Assembly: GCF_051014685.1 (NCBI RefSeq)
Contig: NC_135050.1
Coordinates: 496,001 to 560,000, forward strand
Length of the DNA stretch: 64,000 nucleotides
Reading direction: 5' to 3'
DNA from: Ptiloglossa arizonensis
Lineage: Eukaryota > Arthropoda > Insecta > Hymenoptera > Colletidae
Shown here: in pieces, positions 52,536 to 64,000 of the stretch
Numbering within the stretch: position 1 is the stretch's first letter
Layout: each line of letters begins with the position of its first letter
Notes under the pieces: generated by a model
Told to the model about the DNA's origin: nothing
The model's input: only the letters and a program-made list of their open reading frames with translations
Database searches by the model: none
Program-made: the position numbers and the translations under genes

Positions 52536-55500
52536 GCGTATAACGTATACCTTATAACGTATAGCGCATAACGGATAACGTATAACGTATAACGAATAAC
52601 GTATAACGTATACCGTATAACGTATAACGTATAACGTATAACGTATTACGTACAACGTATAACGTGTAACGTGTAACGTATAACGTATAACGAATAACGT
52701 ATAACGTATAACGTATAACGTATAACGTATAACGTATAACGTATAGCGTATAACGTATACCGTATAACGTATAATGTATAACGTATAACGAATAACGTAA
52801 AACGTATAACGTATAATGTATAACGTATAACGTATAACGTATAACGTATAACGTATAACGTATAACGTATAACGTATAACGTATAACGTATAACGTATAA
52901 CGTATAACGTATAATGTATAACGTAAAACGTATAACGTATAACGAATAATGTACAGCGTACAACGTATAACGTATAACGTATACCGTATAACGTATAATG
53001 TATAACGTATATCGAATAACGTAAAACGTATAACGTATAACGTATGACGTATAACGTATAACGTATAACGTATAACGAATAACGTATAATGTATAACGTA
53101 TAACGTATAACGTATAACGTATAACGTATAACGCTTAACGTATAACGTATAACGTATAACGCATATCCTAGAACGTATACCGTATAACGTATAATGTATA
53201 ACGTATAACGAATTACGTATAACGTAAAACGTATAATGTATCACGTATGCCGTATAACGTATAACGTATAACGTATAACGTATTCCGTATAACGTATAAT
53301 GTATAACGTATAACGAATTACGTGTAACGTAAAACGTATAATGTATCACGTATGCCGTATAACGTATAACGTATAACGTATAACGTATAACGTATAGCGT
53401 ATAACATATAACGTGTAACGTATAACGTATAACGTATAACGTATAACGTATAACGTATAACGTATAACGTATAACGTATAACGTATAACGTATAACGTAT
53501 AACGTATAACGTATAACGTATAACGTATAACGTATAACGTATAACGTATAACGTATAACGTATAACGTATAACGTATAACGTATAACGTATAACGTATAA
53601 CGTATAACGTATAACGTATTACGTACAACGTATAACGTGTAATGTGTAACGTATAACGTATAACGTATTCCGTATAACGTATAATGTATAACGTATAACG
53701 AATTACGTGTAACGTAAAACGTATAATGTATCACGTATGCCGTATAACGTATAACGTATAACGTATAACGTATAACGTATAGCGTATAACGTATACCGTA
53801 TAACGTATAACGTATAACGTATAACGTATAACGTATAACGAATAACGTATAACGTATACCGTATAACGTATAACGTATAACGTATAACGTATAACGTATA
53901 ACGTATAACGCTTAACGTATAACGTACAACGTATAACGCAAATCCTAGAACGTATACCGTATAACGTATAATGTATAACGTATAACGAATTACGTATAAC
54001 GTAAAACGTATAATGTATCACGTATGCCGTATAACGTATAACGTATAACGTATAACGTATAACGTATAGCGTATAACGTATATCGTGTAACGTATAACGT
54101 ATAACGTATAACGTATAACGTATAACGTATAACGTATAACGTATAACGTATAACGTATAACGTATAACGTATAACGTATAACGTATAACGTATAACGTAT
54201 AACGTATAACGTATAATGTATAACGTATAACGTATAACGTATAACGTATAACGTATAGCGTATAACGTATACCTTATAACGTATAGCGCATAACGGATAA
54301 CGTATAACGTATAACGAGTAACGTATAACGTATACCGTATAACGTATAACGTATAACGTATAACGTATTACGTACAACGTATAACGTGTAACGTGTAACG
54401 TATAACGTAAAACGAATAACGTATAACGTATAACGTATAACGTGTAACGTATAACGTATAACGTATAGCGTATAACGTATACCGTATAACGTATAATGTA
54501 TAACGTATAACGTATAACGTATAACGTATAACGTATAATGTATAACGTAAAACGTATAACGTATAACGAATAATGTACAGCGTACAACGTATAACGTATA
54601 ACGTATACCGTATAACGTATAATGTATAACGTATATCGAATAACGTAAAACGTATAACGTATAACGTATGACGTATAACGTATAACGTATAACGTATAAC
54701 GAATAACGTATAATGTATAACGTATAACGTATAACGTATAACGTATAACGCTTAACGTATAACGTATAACGTATAACGTATAACGTATAGCGTATAGCGT
54801 ATAACATATAACGTGTAACGTATAACGTATAACGTATAACGTATAACGTATAACGTATAACGTATAACGTATAACGTATAACGTATAACGTATAACGTAT
54901 AACGTATAACGTATATCGTATAACGTATGACGTATAACGTATAACGTATAACGTATAACGTATAACGTATAACGTATAACGTATAACGTATAACGTATAA
55001 CGTATTACGTACAACGTATAACGTGTAATGTGTAACGTATAACGTATAACGTATTCCGTATAACGTATAATGTATAACGTATAACGAATTACGTGTAACG
55101 TAAAACGTATAATGTATCACGTATGCCGTATAACGTATAACGTATAACGTATAACGTATAACGTATAGCGTATAACGTATAACGTGTAACGTATAACGTA
55201 TAACGTATAACGTATAACGTATAACGTATAACGTATTACGTATAACGTATAACGTATTACGTACAACGTATAACGTGTAACGTGTAACGTATAACGTATA
55301 ACGTATAACGTATAACGTATAACGTATAACGAATAACGTATAACGTTTACCGTATAACGTATAACGTATAACGTATAACGTATAACGTATAACGTATAAC
55401 GTATAACGTATAACGTATAACGTATAACGTATAACGTATAACGTATAACGTATAACGTATAACGTATAACGTATATCGTATATAGTATAACGTATAACGT

Positions 55501-55928
55501 ATAACGTATAACGTATAACGTATAACGTATAACGTATAACGTATAGCGTATAACGTATACCGTATGACGTATAACGTATAACGTATAACGTATAACGTAT
55601 AACGAATAACGTATAACGTATACCGTATAACGTATAACGTATAACGTATAACGTATTACGTACAACGTATAACGTGTAACGTGTAACGTATAACGTATAA
55701 CGAATAACGTATAACGTATAACGTATAACGTATAACGTATAACGTATAACGTATAACGTATAACGTATAACGTATAACGTATAACGTATAACGTATAACG
55801 TATAACGTATAGCGTATAACGTATACCGTGTAATGTATAACGTATAACGTATAACGTATAACGTATAACGTATAACGAATAACGTATAACGTTTACTGTA
55901 TAACGTATAACGTATAACGTATAACGTA

Positions 55929-57015
55929 TTACGTACAACCTATAACGTGTAACGTGTAACGTATAACGTATAACGAATAACGTATAACGTATAACGTATA
56001 ACGTATAACGTATAACGTATAATGTATAACGTATAACGTATAACGTATAACGTATAACGTATAGCGTATAACATATATCGTATAACGTATAATGTATAAC
56101 GTATAACGAATAACGTAAAACGTATAACGTATAATGTATAACGTATAACGTATAACGTATAACGTATAACGTATAACGTATAACGTATAACGTATTACGT
56201 ATAACGTATAACGTATTACGTACAACGTATAACGTGTAACGTGTAACGTATAACGTATAACGTATTCCGTATAACGTATAATGTATAACGTATAACGAAT
56301 TACGTGTAACGTAAAACGTATAATGTATCACGTATGCCGTATAACGTATAACGTATAACGTATAACGTATTACGTATAACGTATAACGTATTACGTACAA
56401 CGTATAACGTGTAACGTGTAACGTATAACGTATAACGTATTCCGTATAACGTATAATGTATAACGTATAACGAATTACGTGTAACGTATAACGTATAATG
56501 TATCACGTATGCCGTATAACGTATAACGTATAACGTATAACGTATAACGTATAGCGTATAACGTATAACGTGTAACGTATAACGTATAACGTATAACGTA
56601 TAACGTATAACGTCTAACGTATAACGTATAGCGTATAACGTATAACGTGTAACGTATAACGTATAACGTATAACGTATAACGTATAACGTATAACGTATA
56701 ACGTATAACGTATAATGTATAACGTATAACGTATAACGTATAACGTATAACGTATAGCGTATAACGTATATCGTATAACGTATAATGTATAACGTATAAC
56801 GAATAACGTAAAACGTATAACGTATAATGTATAACGTATAACGTATAACGTATAGCGTATAACGTATATCGTGTAACGTATAACGTATAACGTATAACGT
56901 ATAACGTATAACGTATAACGTATAACGTATAACGTATAACGTATAACGTATAACGTATAACGTATAACGTATAACGTATAACGTATAATGCATAACGTAT
57001 AACGTATAACGTATA
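55929..57015 (+). repeat. 4,480-bp-spaced repeat, copy 2
   Basis: Same sequence of TATTACG-TACAACG pairs, TATATCG brackets and two cassettes as copy 1. A further related block follows the cassette at 58,300. Confidence 0.8.
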
Positions 57016-59579
57016 ACGTATAACGTATAGCGTATAACGTATACCTTATAACGTATAGCGCATAACGGATAACGTATAACGTATAACGAATAACGTATAA
57101 CGTATACCGTATAACGTATAACGTATAACGTATAACGTATTACGTACAACGTATAACGTGTAACGTGTAACGTATAACGTATAACGAATAACGTATAACG
57201 TATAACGTATAACGTATAACGTATAACGTATAACGTATAGCGTGTAACGTATACCGTATAACGTATAATGTATAACGTATAACGAATAACGTAAAACGTA
57301 TAACGTATAATGTATAACGTATAACGTATAACGTATAACGTCTAACGTATAACGTATAACGTATAACGTATAACGTATAACGTATAACGTATAACGTATA
57401 ACGTATAATGTATAACGTAAAACGTATAACGTATAACGAATAATGTACAGCGTACAACGTATAACGTATAACGTATACCGTATAACGTATAATGTATAAC
57501 GTATATCGAATAACGTAAAACGTATAACGTATAACGTATGACGTATAACGTATAACGTATAACGTATAACGAATAACGTATAATGTATAACGTATAACGT
57601 ATAACGTATAACGTATAACGCTTAACGTATAACGTATAACGTATAACGCATATCCTAGAACGTATACCGTATAACGTATAATGTATAACGTATAACGAAT
57701 TACGTATAACGTAAAACGTATAATGTATCACGTATGCCGTATAACGTATAACGTATAACGTATAACGTATAACGTATAACGTATAACGTATTACGTACAA
57801 CGTATAACGTGTAACGTGTAACGTATAACGTATAACGTATTCCGTATAACGTATAATGTATAACGTATAACGAATTACGTGTAACGTAAAACGTATAATG
57901 TATCACGTATGCCGTATAACGTATAACGTATAACGTATAACGTATAACGTATAACGTATAGCGTATAACATATAACGTGTAACGTATAACGTATAACGTA
58001 TAACGTATAACGTATAACGTATAACGTATAACGTATAACGTATAACGTATAACGTATAACGTATAACGTATAACGTATAACGTATAACGTATAACGTATA
58101 ACGTATAACGTATAACGTATAACGTATAACGTATAACGTATAACGTATAACGTATAACGTATAACGTATAACGTATAACGTATAACGTATTACGTACAAC
58201 GTATAACGTGTAATGTGTAACGTATAACGTATAACGTATTCCGTATAACGTATAATGTATAACGTATAACGAATTACGTGTAACGTAAAACGTATAATGT
58301 ATCACGTATGCCGTATAACGTATAACGTATAACGTATAACGTATAACGTATAGCGTATAACGTATAACGTGTAACGTATAACGTATAACGTATAACGTAT
58401 AACGTATAACGTCTAACGTATAACGTATAGCGTATAACGTATAACGTATAACGTATAACGTATAACGTATAACGTATAACGTATAACGTATAACGTATAA
58501 CGTATAACGTATAACGTATAACGTATAACGTATAACGTATAACGTATAACGTATAACGTATAACGTATAACGTATTACGTATAACGTATAACGTATTACG
58601 TACAACGTATAACGTGTAACGTGTAACGTATAACGTATAACGTATAACGTATAACGTATAACGTATAACGAATAACGTATAACGTTTACCGTATAACGTA
58701 TAACGTATAACGTATAACGTATTACGTACAACGTATAACGTGTAACGTGTAACGTATAACGTATAAGGAATAACGTATAACGTATAACGTATAACGTATA
58801 ACGTATAACGTATAATGTATAACGTATAACGTATAACGTATAACGTATAACGTATAACGTATAGCGTATAACGTATATCGTATAACGTATAATGTATAAC
58901 GTATAACGAATAACGTAAAACGTATAACGTATAATGTATAACGTATAACGTATAACGTATAACGTATAACGTATAACGTATAACGTATAACGTATAACGT
59001 ATAACGTATAACGTATAACGTATAACGTATAACGTATTACGTATAACGTATAACGTATAACGTCTAACGTATAACGTATAGCGTATAACGTATAACGTAT
59101 AACGTATAACGTATAACGTATAACGTATAACGTATAACGTATAACGTATAACGTATAACGTATAACGTATAACGTATAACGTATAACGTATAACGTATAA
59201 CGTATAACGTATAACGTATAACGTATTACGTATAACGTATAACGTATTACGTACAACGTATAACGTGTAACGTATAACGTATAACGTATAACGTATAACG
59301 TATAACGTATAACGTATAACGTATAACGTATAACGTATAACGTATAACGTATAGCGTATAACGTATAACGTATAACGTACAACGTATAACGTGTAATGTG
59401 TAACGTATAACGTATAACGTATTCCGTATAACGTATAATGTATAACGTATAACGAATTACGTGTAACGTAAAACGTATAATGTATCACGTATGCCGTATA
59501 ACGTATAACGTATAACGTATAACGTATAACGTATAGCGTATAACGTATAACGTGTAACGTATAACGTATAACGTATAAC

Positions 59580-60500
59580 GTATAACGTATAACGTCTAAC
59601 GTATAACGTATAGCGTATAACGTATAACGTATAACGTATAACGTATAACGTATAACGTATAACGTATAACGTATAACGTATAACGTATAACGTATAACGT
59701 ATAACGTATAACGTATAACGTATAACGTATAACGTATAACGTATAGCGTATAACGTATACCGTGTAATGTATAACGTATAACGTATAACGTATAACGTAT
59801 AACGAATAACGTATAACGTTTACCGTATAACGTATAACGTATAACGTATAACGTATAACGTATAACGTATTACGTACAACGTATAACGTGTAATGTGTAA
59901 CGTATAACGTATAACGTATTCCGTATAACGTATAATGTATAACGTATAACGAATTACGTGTAACGTAAAACGTATAATGTATCACGTATGCCGTATAACG
60001 TATAACGTATAACGTATAACGTATAACGTCTAACGTATAACGTATAGCGTATAACGTATAACGTGTAACGTATAACGTATAACGTATAACGTATAACGTA
60101 TAACGTATAACGTATAACGTATAACGTATAACGTATTACGTACAACGTATAACGTGTAACGTGTAACGTATAACGTATAACGAATAACGTATAACGTATA
60201 ACGTATAACGTATAACGTATAGCGTATAACGTATAGCGTATAACGTATAACGTGTAACGTGTAACGTGTAACGTGTAACGTGTAACGTATAACGTATAAC
60301 GTATAACGTGTAACGTATAACGTATAACGTATAACGTATAACGTATAACGTATAACGTATAACGTATAACGTATAACGTATAACGTATAACGTATAACGT
60401 ATAACGTATAACGTATAACGTATTCCGTATAACGTATAATGTATAACGTATAACGAATTACGTGTAACGTAAAACGTATAATGTATCACGTATGCCGTAT
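59580..60500 (+). repeat. 3,402-bp-spaced repeat, copy 1
   Basis: TGTAATG 59,763 and cassette anchors 59,980 and 60,484 recur at 63,165, 63,382 and 63,886, exactly 3,402 bp (486 units) later. A five-unit TGTAACG tract lies in both copies. Copy 2 has one additional TGTAACG unit near 63,555, balanced elsewhere. Confidence 0.8.
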
Positions 60501-60840
60501 AACGTATAACGTATAACGTATAACGTATAACGTATAACGTCTAACGTATAACGTATAGCGTATAACGTATAACGTGTTACGCATAACGTATAACGTCTAA
60601 CGTATAACGTATAGCGTATAACGTATAACGTGTAACGTATAACGTATAACGTATAACGTATAACGTATAACGTATAACGTATAACGTATAACGTATAGCG
60701 TATTACGTACAACGTATAACGTGTAACGTGTAACGTATAACGTATAACGTATAGCGTATAACGTATAGCGTATAACGTATAACGTGTAACGTGTAACGTG
60801 TAACGTGTAACGTATAACGTATAACGTATAACGTATAACG

Positions 60841-61785
60841 TATAACGTATAACGTATAACGTATAACGTATAACGTATAACGTATAACGTATAACGTATA
60901 ACGTATAACGTATAACGTATAACGTATAACGTATAACGTATTACGTACTACGTATAACGTGTAACGTGTAACGTATAACGTATAACGAATAACGTATAAC
61001 GTGTAACGTATAACGTATAACGTATAACGTATAACATATAACGTATAACGTATAACGTATAGCGTATAACGTATACCGTATAACGTATAATGTATAACGT
61101 ATAACGAATAACGTAAAACGTATAACGTATAATGTATAACGTATAACGTATAACGTATAACGTATAACGTATAACGTATAACGTATAACGTATAGCGTAT
61201 AACGTATAACGTATAACGTATAACGTATAACGTATAACGTATAACGTATAACGTATAACGTATAACGTATAACGTATAACGTATAACGTATAACGTATAA
61301 CGTATAATGTATAACGTATAGCGTATAACGTATACCGTATAACGTATAACGCATAACGTATAACGTATAACGTATAACGAATAACGTATAACGTATACCG
61401 TATAACGTATAACGTATAACGTATAACGTATTACGTACAACGTATAACGTGTAACGTGTAACGTATAACGTATAACGAATAACGTATAACGTGTAACGTA
61501 TAACGTATAACGTATAACGTATAACGTAAAACGTATAACACATAACGTATAACGTATAACGTATAGCGAATAACGTATACCGTATAACGTATAATGTATA
61601 ACGTATAACGAATAACGTATAACGTATAACGTATAACGTATAACGTATAACGTATAACGTATAACGTATAACGAATAACGTATAATGTATAACGTATAAC
61701 GTATAACGTATAACGTATAACGCTTAACGTATAACGTATAACGTATAACGCATATCCTAGAACGTATACCGTATAACGTATAATG
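60841..61785 (+). repeat. 945-bp tandem duplication, copy 1
   Basis: TATTACG 60,939, a rare TACTACG next to it, a TATAACA unit followed by CATAACG near 61,530, and the CCTAGA module at 61,751 all recur exactly 945 bp (135 units) later. I saw no difference between the copies. The left boundary floats in an 18-unit canonical run. Confidence 0.9.
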
Positions 61786-62730
61786 TATAACGTATAACGT
61801 ATAACGTATAACGTATAACGTATAACGTATAACGTATAACGTATAACGTATAACGTATAACGTATAACGTATAACGTATAACGTATTACGTACTACGTAT
61901 AACGTGTAACGTGTAACGTATAACGTATAACGAATAACGTATAACGTGTAACGTATAACGTATAACGTATAACGTATAACATATAACGTATAACGTATAA
62001 CGTATAGCGTATAACGTATACCGTATAACGTATAATGTATAACGTATAACGAATAACGTAAAACGTATAACGTATAATGTATAACGTATAACGTATAACG
62101 TATAACGTATAACGTATAACGTATAACGTATAACGTATAGCGTATAACGTATAACGTATAACGTATAACGTATAACGTATAACGTATAACGTATAACGTA
62201 TAACGTATAACGTATAACGTATAACGTATAACGTATAACGTATAACGTATAATGTATAACGTATAGCGTATAACGTATACCGTATAACGTATAACGCATA
62301 ACGTATAACGTATAACGTATAACGAATAACGTATAACGTATACCGTATAACGTATAACGTATAACGTATAACGTATTACGTACAACGTATAACGTGTAAC
62401 GTGTAACGTATAACGTATAACGAATAACGTATAACGTGTAACGTATAACGTATAACGTATAACGTATAACGTAAAACGTATAACACATAACGTATAACGT
62501 ATAACGTATAGCGAATAACGTATACCGTATAACGTATAATGTATAACGTATAACGAATAACGTATAACGTATAACGTATAACGTATAACGTATAACGTAT
62601 AACGTATAACGTATAACGAATAACGTATAATGTATAACGTATAACGTATAACGTATAACGTATAACGCTTAACGTATAACGTATAACGTATAACGCATAT
62701 CCTAGAACGTATACCGTATAACGTATAATG
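61786..62730 (+). repeat. 945-bp tandem duplication, copy 2
   Basis: TATTACG 61,884 and CATATCC 62,696 match copy 1. After about 62,744 this copy passes into AATTACG and a cassette, whereas copy 1 passes into copy 2 through canonical units, which marks the junction. Confidence 0.9.
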
Positions 62731-62981
62731 TATAACGTATAACGAATTACGTATAACGTAAAACGTATAATGTATCACGTATGCCGTATAACGTATAACG
62801 TATAACGTATAACGTATAACGTATAACGTATAGCGTATAACGTATAACGTGTAACGTATAACGAATTACGTATAACGTAAAACGTATAATGTGTCACGTA
62901 TGCCGTATAACGTATAACGTATAACGTATAACGTATAACGTATAGCGTATAACGTATAACGTGTAACGTATAACGTATAAC

Positions 62982-63902
62982 GTATAACGTATAACGTCTA
63001 ACGTATAACGTATAGCGTATAACGTATAACGTATAACGTATAACGTATAACGTATAACGTATAACGTATAACGTATAACGTATAACGTATAACGTATAAC
63101 GTATAACGTATAACGTATAACGTATAACGTATAACGTATAACGTATAGCGTATAACGTATACCGTGTAATGTATAACGTATAACGTATAACGTATAACGT
63201 ATAACGAATAACGTATAACGTTTACCGTATAACGTATAACGTATAACGTATAACGTATAACGTATAACGTATTACGTACAACGTATAACGTGTAATGTGT
63301 AACGTATAACGTATAACGTATTCCGTATAACGTATAATGTATAACGTATAACGAATTACGTGTAACGTAAAACGTATAATGTATCACGTATGCCGTATAA
63401 CGTATATCGTATAACGTATAACGTATAACGTCTAACGTATAACGTATAGCGTATAACGTATAACGTGTAACGTATAACGTATAACGTATAACGTATAACG
63501 TATAACGTATAACGTATAACGTATAACGTATTACGTACAACGTATAACGTGTAACGTGTAACGTGTAACGTATAACGTATAACGAATAACGTATAACGTA
63601 TAACGTATAACGTATAACGTATAACGTATAACGTATAGCGTATAACGTATAGCGTATAACGTATAACGTGTAACGTGTAACGTGTAACGTGTAACGTGTA
63701 ACGTATAACGTATAACGTATAACGTATAACGTATAACGTATAACGTATAACGTATAACGTATAACGTATAACGTATAACGTATAACGTATAACGTATAAC
63801 GTATAACGTATAACGTATAACGTATTCCGTATAACGTATAATGTATAACGTATAACGAATTACGTGTAACGTAAAACGTATAATGTATCACGTATGCCGT
63901 AT
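62982..63902 (+). repeat. 3,402-bp-spaced repeat, copy 2
   Basis: Matches copy 1 at the anchors given there. The array runs on past it to the window end. Confidence 0.8.
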
Positions 63903-64000
63903 AACGTATAACGTATAACGTATAACGTATAACGTATAACGTCTAACGTATAACGTATAGCGTATAACGTATAACGTATAACGTATAACGTATAACGTAT

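Larger units (their letters stand above)
48381..57067 (+). repeat. Family of TATACCT modules
   Basis: TATACCT followed by TATAACG, TATAGCG, CATAACG and GATAACG starts at 48,381, 52,546, 54,268 and 57,040. Each is followed by a TATACCG unit and a TATTACG-TACAACG pair. The four copies tie together the blocks of region D. Confidence 0.8.
47338..62716 (+). repeat. Family of CATATCC-TAGAACG modules (CCTAGA) in region D
   Basis: First heptamers at 47,338, 47,681, 48,101, 48,990, 49,256, 53,162, 53,939, 57,649, 61,751 and 62,696. Nearly all are preceded by a CTTAACG unit 20 to 35 bp upstream and followed by TATACCG (TATATCG at 49,256) and TATAATG. All are 4 mod 7. CAAATCC replaces CATATCC at 47,681 and 53,939. 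Confidence 0.85.
49067..63899 (+). repeat. Marker cassette family in region D
   Basis: TATCACG anchors at 49,067, 50,383, 50,733, 51,846, 52,021, 53,239, 53,344, 53,729, 54,016, 55,115, 56,326, 56,501, 57,726, 57,901, 58,300, 59,483, 59,980, 60,484, 62,773, 63,382 and 63,886, plus a TGTCACG variant at 62,892. Cassettes next to CCTAGA modules have TATAACG after AATTACG. Those at 52,021 and 56,501 lack TAAAACG. Confidence 0.8.
1..64000. repeat. 7-bp satellite array (TATAACG)n filling the window
   Basis: The canonical unit TATAACG is repeated head to tail in one orientation from the first to the last base, about 9,140 units. Every deviation I looked at can be read as a substituted heptamer (for example TGTAACG, TATAGCG, TATTACG, TACAACG, TCTAACG, AATAACG, TATACCG, TATATCG, TAAAACG, TATAATG), except three 8-base units. 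I saw no inverted block and no non-satellite insertion. The canonical unit is 2/7 G+C (about 29%) with one CpG per unit. Tandem heptamer satellites of this size belong to eukaryotic heterochromatin. I do not recognise this unit, so species and chromosomal position are unknown. No protein gene, RNA gene or promoter can be supported anywhere in the array. Confidence 0.98.
47163..64000. repeat. Region D: sub-array with CCTAGA modules and sparse cassettes
   Basis: From 47,163 the texture changes. Modules reading CATATCC (or CAAATCC) then TAGAACG appear at 47,338, 47,681, 48,101, 48,990, 49,256, 53,162, 53,939, 57,649, 61,751 and 62,696. CTTAACG is frequent before them, and long TGTAACG tracts disappear (5 units at most). 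Twenty-two cassettes are present, several in a form with TATAACG in place of TGTAACG after AATTACG. The CCTAGA module links this region to region A, where it occurs at 995 and 4,348. The array continues past 64,000. Confidence 0.8.

Noticed and set aside
60703..62778. A 691-codon - strand frame with an internal protein repeat
   Set aside because: The internal repeat is the 945-bp DNA duplication. It reflects satellite copying, not a repeat protein.
1..64000. Telomeric repeat
   Set aside because: The 7-bp length recalls TTTAGGG-type telomeres, but the unit lacks the G-rich strand, has heavy variant structure and forms HORs, none of which fits a terminal telomere array.
1..64000. Thousands of TATA-box promoters
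   Set aside because: TATAA occurs in every unit simply because of its composition. Nothing marks a particular copy as a promoter.
1..64000. Palindromic or hairpin elements from the ACGT and CGT-ATA-ACG symmetry
   Set aside because: The self-complementary parts are only 4 bp or 3 bp stems, present in every unit. No copy has an extended inverted repeat that would mark a terminator, origin or structured RNA.
1..64000. Naming the chromosome location (centromere, Y or B chromosome) or the species
   Set aside because: No unique flank, transposon or known satellite match is visible. Any name would be a guess.

Overview
The whole 64,000-base window is one uninterrupted, single-orientation array of a 7-bp satellite, TATAACG on the + strand (CGTTATA on the - strand), about 9,140 units. 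Both window ends lie inside the array. I see no unique sequence, no transposon, no RNA gene and no credible protein gene. This is eukaryotic-type satellite DNA of the kind found in heterochromatin, centromeres or subtelomeres. I do not recognise the repeat and cannot name a species.

The long open reading frames on the - strand are arithmetic by-products. CGTTATA has no stop codon in any register, so all three - frames stay open and encode a repeated RYTLYVI heptapeptide. All three + frames meet a TAA every 21 bases. No CDS is annotated for this reason.

The information in the window lies in how variant heptamers are ordered. Region A (1 to about 4,600) is marked by TAGAAAG/GATAACG modules and by modules containing CCTAGG. 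Region B (about 4,601 to 17,083) has large repeats of about 4.05 and 2.63 kb, the first copies of an 11-unit marker cassette, and the only three breaks in the 7-bp register. Region C (about 17,084 to 47,162) is dense in the 77-bp cassette (73 copies by my count) and in pure TGTAACG tracts of 4 to 28 units. Both are arranged in higher-order repeats (HORs), including an exact 2,345-bp tandem duplication and a roughly 3-kb HOR seen four times. Region D (about 47,163 to 64,000) has sparser cassettes, CCTAGA modules, a 945-bp tandem duplication and HORs of about 3.4 and 4.5 kb.

The most telling observation is the register. Starts of TATAACG-type units are 1 mod 7 from base 1 to 6,308, then 2, 3 and finally 4 mod 7. 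Each step happens at the same 8-base unit TGTAAATG (6,301; 10,348; 12,869). Every cassette anchor I located from 13,395 to 63,886 is 4 mod 7. A single 1-bp insertion, copied twice by segmental duplication, therefore explains all net register change in 64 kb, and all other length change is in whole units. Coordinates come from reading by eye. HOR boundaries float inside runs of identical units.
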